Below, piece after piece: positions 59,591 through 64,000 of a stretch of DNA of 64,000 bases (position 1 is its first letter; the number at the start of each line of letters is the position of its first letter). The notes under the pieces were generated by a model that was not told the DNA's origin, ran no database searches, and worked only from the letters and a program-made list of their open reading frames with translations. The stretch is from a virus: positions 62,001-126,000 of IMG/VR virus record IMGVR_UViG_3300039183_000005. One strand, given 5' to 3'. Position numbers and translations under genes: made by a program.

Positions 59591-59606
59591 ATTGTTCTCC
59601 TTTCGG

Positions 59607-59975
59607 TTATATTTGTTTTTTTTTCTTGGTTTTATATGCTTTTTGATTTTTAATAGCTTTTTCCAACAAACGAATCATTGGTACTACTTTTCTGTGATCA
59701 AGTGCTAAGCCATATTCTTTCGAGCAACTACCCAATGGACATTTTTTGCATTCTTTGTGTAGATAATGCTGACACAATGCACAGGATTCGTCGTCTATCG
59801 TTAAACCATCATCATCATCATATATTTCAAGTCCGCTAAACTTAACATTATGTTTCTTTCTATTTCGATATAATAGCCCCCTCCATTTTCTAAGAGAATG
59901 TTTCAATGCAAATCTTTTTGATACTTCGTACGCTGGTGTTTTATAAAATTCTTTTTTCCATGAATCTAAACTCAT
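59607..59975 (-). CDS. Small basic Cys-rich protein (122 aa)
   Basis: The N-terminus is basic and helical (SKRFALKHSLRKWRGLLYR); an acidic stretch (IYDDDDGLTIDDESC) leads into CALCQHYLHKECKKCPLGSC, six cysteines and a His that suggest zinc binding; the tail is Lys-rich. AAAGGATAAG precedes ATG 59975. No family recognised. Confidence 0.45.
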   Translation of the reverse strand: MSLDSWKKEFYKTPAYEVSKRFALKHSLRKWRGLLYRNRKKHNVKFSGLEIYDDDDGLTIDDESCALCQHYLHKECKKCPLGSCSKEYGLALDHRKVVPMIRLLEKAIKNQKAYKTKKKKQI

Positions 59976-60233
59976 TTACTTATCCTTTCTCAATTCTTTT
60001 AACATTTGACGCTTTTCTTCTTCGACTTTGTCCAAATCTATATTGAAAAACTCTGCCAAAAGTTTTTCTGTATTCAAATACGTTGGACTATATTCCATTT
60101 CATCCTCACCATCTATCAACTGACATATGGTCATTTCTTTAATATTTTGTAACCATTCCAAAAACTCACCAATTGCTTGAGACTTATCTTTGATAGCCAC
60201 CATTTTTTCACATTCTGGATATTTGTTTTTCAT
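59976..60233 (-). CDS. Unknown small acidic protein (85 aa)
   Basis: Helical and charged (KSQAIGEFLEWLQNIKEMTI, NIDLDKVEEEKRQMLKEL). It directly abuts the next gene start. No family recognised. Confidence 0.4.
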   Translation of the reverse strand: MKNKYPECEKMVAIKDKSQAIGEFLEWLQNIKEMTICQLIDGEDEMEYSPTYLNTEKLLAEFFNIDLDKVEEEKRQMLKELRKDK

Positions 60234-60243
60234 TTTTTTCTCA

Positions 60244-60606
60244 TTAATCCGCTATATATCCACCACAAGTTGCCAAGAACAACTGCCAATTCCTTACCCA
60301 TTTTATAAATTCTTCTGGTGTGCCACCCCATAGATGGTTAGCCTTATCCAAAACCTTCATTATTATTTCATCTGTGGTTCCAGCTATTTTGTCGGCTGTT
60401 GTCGCCGACATATGTTTATCCATTTGATATGGTACCCGGTGCCAGCCCTCCAACTTTCCTGTTTCTGGACAGGTAGGTAACCCTAGATGTTCATGAAGTA
60501 TTCCCAAGAGATCGCATCCGCATACATTTGCATCCCAACTACCATCGTCAAATTGAGACGAACAATGTGGTTTATTTTTTAAAATAGAACGATACGTTAA
60601 ACTCAT
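60244..60606 (-). CDS. Unknown protein (120 aa)
   Basis: AAGGAAAT precedes ATG 60606, which overlaps the preceding gene by 4 bases. The protein has CSSQFDDGSWDANVCGCDLL near the N-terminus and WGGTPEEFIKWVRNWQLFL near the end. No family recognised. Confidence 0.45.
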   Translation of the reverse strand: MSLTYRSILKNKPHCSSQFDDGSWDANVCGCDLLGILHEHLGLPTCPETGKLEGWHRVPYQMDKHMSATTADKIAGTTDEIIMKVLDKANHLWGGTPEEFIKWVRNWQLFLATCGGYIAD

Positions 60607-60944
60607 TTGATTTCCTTTCTAATATTTCGTATTGTTGTTCCAATTAAATCTCGTCGTGCTGGTTGATTATCCAAATAATCATCATAACGATCAATTTTTC
60701 TTATGAATTCTTTAAGCTTTATTTGTTGAGAACATAACACTATAAATCCAAACATATAGTTGTGCGGAACATCATTAGGCAATTTTTTAATTTTCATTAT
60801 TTCATTTTGCCAACCTTTTATATAATATCCATCTGGATACTTGATGTCAACAAAAAAATATCTATCTATATATGGTATTTGGCGATATCTAATTCTAAAA
60901 TAATATCCATTGATACTTTTTAATATCATAGTTGGTGGTTTCAT
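60603..60944 (-). CDS. Unknown protein, paralogue of 60997-61251 (113 aa)
   Basis: Opens MKPPTMILKSINGYYFRIRY and contains DRYFFVDIKYPDG, then a C-terminal helix LKEFIRKIDRYDDYLDN. The same order, (M)xxPTM...FRxRYR, DR-x(2)-x-DI, and a terminal (K/D)(I)-x-(R/K)YD helix, occurs in the next gene, so the two arose by duplication. AGGAAAC precedes ATG 60944. Function unknown. Confidence 0.45.
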   Translation of the reverse strand: MKPPTMILKSINGYYFRIRYRQIPYIDRYFFVDIKYPDGYYIKGWQNEIMKIKKLPNDVPHNYMFGFIVLCSQQIKLKEFIRKIDRYDDYLDNQPARRDLIGTTIRNIRKEIK

Positions 60945-60996
60945 TTTTGTTTCCTAAATTCATTCAACAACTGTACTTTTCTTTCAAATTTATTAT

Positions 60997-61251
60997 TTAA
61001 AATCCATCGAAATTACGATCGTATTTTTCTATTTTATCGAAAAAATCGTATAACTCTTTATACCATTCTACATGAATAAATGATAACAGTTGACATAAGA
61101 TTGATAAATTGCATTTACTCATATCAATTATAGATAATTCGTTAATATATCTATTTCCATCATTAATATCTATAATTAAAAGTCTATCCAATTTATTGCG
61201 AATTCTATACCTCAATCTAAATCTTCCTCTAACCATCGTTGGTGCTCTCAT
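60997..61251 (-). CDS. Unknown protein, paralogue of 60603-60944 (84 aa)
   Basis: ATG 61251 is preferred to TTG 61254; GGAG lies about 10 bases upstream. It opens MRAPTMVRGRFRLRYR, followed by DRLLIIDINDG, and ends LYDFFDKIEKYDRNFDG, a shorter version of its neighbour. Both lie just downstream of the BrxL-like gene. Confidence 0.42.
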   Translation of the reverse strand: MRAPTMVRGRFRLRYRIRNKLDRLLIIDINDGNRYINELSIIDMSKCNLSILCQLLSFIHVEWYKELYDFFDKIEKYDRNFDGF

Positions 61252-61269
61252 CAAAGTTTAACTCCTTAA

Positions 61270-61614
61270 TTATTTTTCTATTTTCATTTGTTTTAAGTCG
61301 ATTTGTTCAATATTTGACAACATTGTTTTCATCTTATTTATTTCTTTTTTAAGTAAACCGATACAATATCGCCTTGCTAATTCTGGATTTTTATATACAA
61401 ATTTTTTAGTTTCTGGCGCAGCAAAATCTTGATCGTCAGTACCAATCATAATTGTAGTAGTATTTGAATAATATCTTTTTGTAATGCCAACTACCCCACT
61501 TAACCTTTCAAACGATCGACAGCGTATTTTATATATTTTGCAACTACCTAACCAATAGCTTACCCAATAATAAACGTTTCCTTTTTTTATTTGATATCCA
61601 TCTTTGGTTTTCAT
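61270..61614 (-). CDS. Unknown small protein downstream of the BrxL-like gene (114 aa)
   Basis: It overlaps the end of the BrxL-like gene by 4 bases (translational coupling). The N-terminus is a beta-rich domain (GYQIKKGNVYYWVSYWLGSC, TTTIMIGTDDQDF), the C-terminus a charged helix (LARRYCIGLLKKEINKMKTM). No family recognised. Confidence 0.42.
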   Translation of the reverse strand: MKTKDGYQIKKGNVYYWVSYWLGSCKIYKIRCRSFERLSGVVGITKRYYSNTTTIMIGTDDQDFAAPETKKFVYKNPELARRYCIGLLKKEINKMKTMLSNIEQIDLKQMKIEK

Positions 61615-63062
61615 TTAATTTGATACTCCAGTTTAATACCACGAAACTCTCCGGGAGAAATTATCGCCAATTGATCTAATACTCTTTGTCTTAGACTAAC
61701 GGCAATATCCAAAACAGTTTTCAACTCATTTGGTTTAATTGTATCAACTCTCCTGTGCGGAAATATTAACTTTAACAATCCCGATCCTATTCGAATAAGT
61801 GATCTCTGATCTCTTTGACCCATTTGGCCAAAATTAACGTTTTGTAATATTACGTTGGCATAATTACGTTTTCTCATTCTATGCATTACTTCCGATATAT
61901 AATCAGCCATAAATCCAAAATCTTTTGCAAAATTAACTTCCCTAATTGGCCCAATGCGCCATCCAGGAACAAATCCGTGTATCCGATCAAGAAACGCCCT
62001 ATCTTGACTGACTATTTGAGGAAACGGAGAAAATAGATTTCGATATCTTGCGGTAACTTCTCTTTTTTCTCTATTGCAATCAATATTACCAACAAAAGTA
62101 ATGCTGCAATCAGATGCAAATTCGGCAGTTCCTCTACCAAACCTACCGCTATTCATAAAATCTTTCAATAAATCTATTAAATCTCCTTGTCCAGACCATT
62201 TATTGCCACCACGACTATTGGCAAATTCGTCGAAAGCAACAACATCTCGGTATCCTATTAATCCCAACCTATTACGAAGTTTATCGTAAAACAAAGAAGC
62301 AATGGTAGTTTGAGACCCAGAAATAACAAATCCGTAAGAGCTTAATGATTGATAGGCAAATGTCTTTCCAGTCATCGTAGGGCCTAGTTCAACCATATTC
62401 ACATTAGATTCAATAAAAGGAATCATCCTTACCATATACAACCATTTTTCTTCTTCAGAAAGATTGGTTGGATCAAACCCGATACTCGTTATCATTAAGT
62501 TGAGCCATTCTTCGTCTGAAAATTGTTCTCGACGCTTAATCCATATATCCACATTGATATCGGTTATTTGTATTGGTTTAAATTCGGTCAACAAAAACGG
62601 ATACAGTTTTTTCCTCATAACATAAGATTCGTCGTATACTATTTTAAAGATACCCCATGCTCCACTTGTTAATAACGTATCTCCGTATTCTACGATGAGG
62701 TGTGGATTGATGCGAACATACTGATTCCCTAGCGCCGTGACATCTACCCAATATTCATCCTTGCCTTCATCAAATCGACAACGGATACGACCAATCAGGG
62801 TGTACTCCCCCTGCTCCCTGATTCTGCTCTTAACCAATTCCTTTTTGTCAGACTCCATGAAATGCGCATCGAGAAGTTGGCTGATTTTTTCCATGCCAGG
62901 AGTGGGGTTTTCAGGGTTGACAGCTTCCGAAATCAAATAGTCGACCACGAAACTTGGGAGCTTACGAAATTGTTCGTTAAGACAGCCCAAACTTTTGTCT
63001 ATTATGATCCCGTGTTCAGGGAAAACCTCAGAAGCCTTTTGTTTCGCTGTAGTGACTGTCAT
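61611..63062 (-). CDS. BrxL-like AAA+ ATPase lacking the Lon protease domain (483 aa)
   Basis: The N-terminal region (PSFVVDYLISEAVN, ELVKSRIREQGEYTLIGRI) and the centre (SGAWGIFKIVY, FKPIQITDINVDIWIKRREQ, FSDEEWLNLMITSIGFDP) follow the BREX protein BrxL in order. The AAA+ core has Walker A GPTMTGKT (227-234) after NMVEL, ISGSQTTIASLFYDKL, Walker B VVAFDEF (Asp278, Glu279) and a sensor strand ITFVGNID. BrxL proteins continue into a Lon-like C-terminal domain; this one stops at the RQRVLDQL...F..I junction, so that domain is absent. GAGGTG precedes ATG 63062. No other BREX gene is nearby. Role unknown: anti-BREX decoy, exclusion factor or DNA translocase. Confidence 0.8.
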   Translation of the reverse strand: MTVTTAKQKASEVFPEHGIIIDKSLGCLNEQFRKLPSFVVDYLISEAVNPENPTPGMEKISQLLDAHFMESDKKELVKSRIREQGEYTLIGRIRCRFDEGKDEYWVDVTALGNQYVRINPHLIVEYGDTLLTSGAWGIFKIVYDESYVMRKKLYPFLLTEFKPIQITDINVDIWIKRREQFSDEEWLNLMITSIGFDPTNLSEEEKWLYMVRMIPFIESNVNMVELGPTMTGKTFAYQSLSSYGFVISGSQTTIASLFYDKLRNRLGLIGYRDVVAFDEFANSRGGNKWSGQGDLIDLLKDFMNSGRFGRGTAEFASDCSITFVGNIDCNREKREVTARYRNLFSPFPQIVSQDRAFLDRIHGFVPGWRIGPIREVNFAKDFGFMADYISEVMHRMRKRNYANVILQNVNFGQMGQRDQRSLIRIGSGLLKLIFPHRRVDTIKPNELKTVLDIAVSLRQRVLDQLAIISPGEFRGIKLEYQIK

Positions 63063-63706
63063 CTATTCACCTCATTATTTTTTCTTATGGGCACTGTCAG
63101 AGCCCTTTCAGTTGTCCAACCACGTTTCAGTCTCATAGAAAGTGTACCGCATTTAATGTTGATTTCTTCTGCCCACATTGCTATACACTGAGTTTTACCA
63201 TTATGTGTAACCAAATGATTGTCCCGTCTATTTCTACTGTTTATCTTGGGAGTAGTCCATCTGCAATTTTCTTTACAATAATTATTATCGTTATCTATTC
63301 GATCAATCTGGCACTTATCAGTTGGTGGAAGACCCATGTCTTTCAAAAAATTCTCAAACTTTAACCATCTTTCACAAACAGTAATACCGCGAGCACCATA
63401 GTGTTTATATTCCTTATTGTTTGGATTAGTACATCTTTGTATTATGCCTGCCCACCTATAATAGATATTACTGTTGCTCAATCCGTGTGTAGTTCTGTCT
63501 ATGTTGCGGCTTATCGTTTTTTCTAGACATAAACATCCGCAACTTTGAATCCTGTGACTTCTGAGGTGATCGCTACGAACAACTTTTTCTTTTCCGCAAT
63601 CACATCTACATAACCAACAACAATTTCCATGTCTTTTTTCTTGAGACTGCTCAACAACGACAAGCCTTCCGAATCTTTTTCCAGTAAGATCAATCAATTT
63701 CGACAT
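63059..63706 (-). CDS. AP2/HNH-type homing endonuclease (215 aa)
   Basis: Zinc-ribbon start SKLIDLTGKRFGRLVVVEQS with WLCRCDCGKEK and SCGCLCLE, then RCTNPNNKEYKHYGARGITV, HNH core CQIDRIDNDNNYCKENCRW, and a C-terminal WAEEINIKCGTLSMRLKRGW DNA-binding tail. It matches 15802-16428 over its whole length. It is inserted between the partial gene at the window edge and the BrxL-like gene, starting directly at the former's stop. Confidence 0.88.
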   Translation of the reverse strand: MSKLIDLTGKRFGRLVVVEQSQEKRHGNCCWLCRCDCGKEKVVRSDHLRSHRIQSCGCLCLEKTISRNIDRTTHGLSNSNIYYRWAGIIQRCTNPNNKEYKHYGARGITVCERWLKFENFLKDMGLPPTDKCQIDRIDNDNNYCKENCRWTTPKINSRNRRDNHLVTHNGKTQCIAMWAEEINIKCGTLSMRLKRGWTTERALTVPIRKNNEVNR

Positions 63707-64000
63707 CTACAGATCAATCCCAACTTCATCTAACACTTTTTCTAGCATACCGGACATTTTTAATCCAGTTATAATTTCCGATCCGAAGCCTAAAAGGCAT
63801 TTTCTTGCTAAATTTTCTGCATCATTTTTTGCTTTTTCTAATGATTTTCTTATTTTAATTCCATTAATTGATTTGCCTTTACACCAAATTCTATGCGACC
63901 ATCCAATAAGTCGCCGTCGATCATAATAACCGTATGGATATACTATTTTTGGTGTGCAAAATGCTTCTACAAAACCTATTTTGGATTGATAGCATGGAAA
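63707..64000 (-). CDS. Unknown protein, 5' end beyond the window (97+ aa)
   Basis: The frame is open from base 64000 to the stop at 63709-63707. The visible part reads FPCYQSKIGFVEAFCTPKIV, then PYGYYDRRRLIGWSHRIWCK and a helical end (SLEKAKNDAENLARKCLLG, MLEKVLDEVGIDL). It is basic with an aromatic-rich N-terminal part. No family recognised. The homing endonuclease start follows its stop immediately. Confidence 0.5.
   Translation of the reverse strand, partial: FPCYQSKIGFVEAFCTPKIVYPYGYYDRRRLIGWSHRIWCKGKSINGIKIRKSLEKAKNDAENLARKCLLGFGSEIITGLKMSGMLEKVLDEVGIDL

Noticed and set aside
58763-64000. A complete BREX defence locus
   Set aside because: Only a BrxL-like protein is seen; there is no BrxA, BrxB, BrxC, PglX or PglZ in the window, and the BrxL copy lacks its Lon domain.
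1-64000. CRISPR array or tRNA genes
   Set aside because: No regularly spaced identical DNA repeats and no cloverleaf with a T-loop GTTCGAxxC in a suitable context were found by eye.

Overview
The window is an internal piece of a large, AT-rich tailed bacteriophage genome (Caudoviricetes type). It is coding-dense, nearly every gene overlaps or abuts the next, GTG and TTG starts are common, and it carries virion genes next to a full phage replisome and nucleotide-metabolism set. No terminase, capsid or portal gene is inside the window, and the host cannot be named from the sequence.

Layout. (1) 1-15326, plus strand: late virion genes. Two very large beta-rich, fibre-like proteins flank three mid-size structural proteins and a pair of ~210-aa paralogues; the second paralogue (13892-14533) has a near-perfect ribosome binding site, GC-richer codons and a strong terminator, so it is probably abundant. 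A small PD-(D/E)XK nuclease and a membrane-anchored coiled-coil protein end this block. (2) 15329-64000, minus strand: everything else, read right to left. It starts (64000-58763) with a partial gene, a homing endonuclease, a BrxL-like AAA+ ATPase without its Lon domain, small unknowns and ThyX. Promoter P1 (58715) opens a unit with a tyrosine recombinase, ClpP, a sigma-like factor, a lipoprotein, a trypsin-like protease, an HD hydrolase, class II ribonucleotide reductase, a phosphoesterase, a RecB-type nuclease and RNase H. Promoter P2 (49046) opens the replication unit: zinc ribbons, RecA-like recombinase, dCMP deaminase, resolvase-like nuclease, DnaB, DnaG, dNTP pyrophosphohydrolase, a RecB-type nuclease and the N-terminal part of DNA polymerase III alpha (DnaE). 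An 8.3-kb glycan cassette follows (HAD phosphatase, GatZ-like protein, cupin, nucleotidyltransferase-kinase fusion, sulfotransferase, methyltransferases, glycosyltransferases), and only then, under its own promoter P3 (28367), the C-terminal part of DnaE. Promoter P4 (26479) opens SSB, a second sigma-like factor, a second glycosyltransferase cluster and a probable single-strand annealing protein.

Main points. Four intergenic sites share a precise promoter pattern, GRAACA-17 bases-TATAAT, usually preceded by TTTAT, unlike ordinary sigma-70 -35 boxes; the phage encodes two sigma-like proteins that could read it. DnaE is split at a fingers-region loop with all catalytic aspartates on the N-terminal piece. 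A GT-B glycosyltransferase is interrupted by a complete 395-residue intein with a LAGLIDADG endonuclease, at its conserved nucleotide-sugar motif. Homing endonucleases and their remains are frequent: three intact HNH genes, one frameshifted copy and one orphan N-terminal domain. The BrxL-like ATPase is the leading candidate for an undescribed function (counter-defence, superinfection exclusion or a replication helicase).

Names rest on motifs read by eye; no database search was possible.
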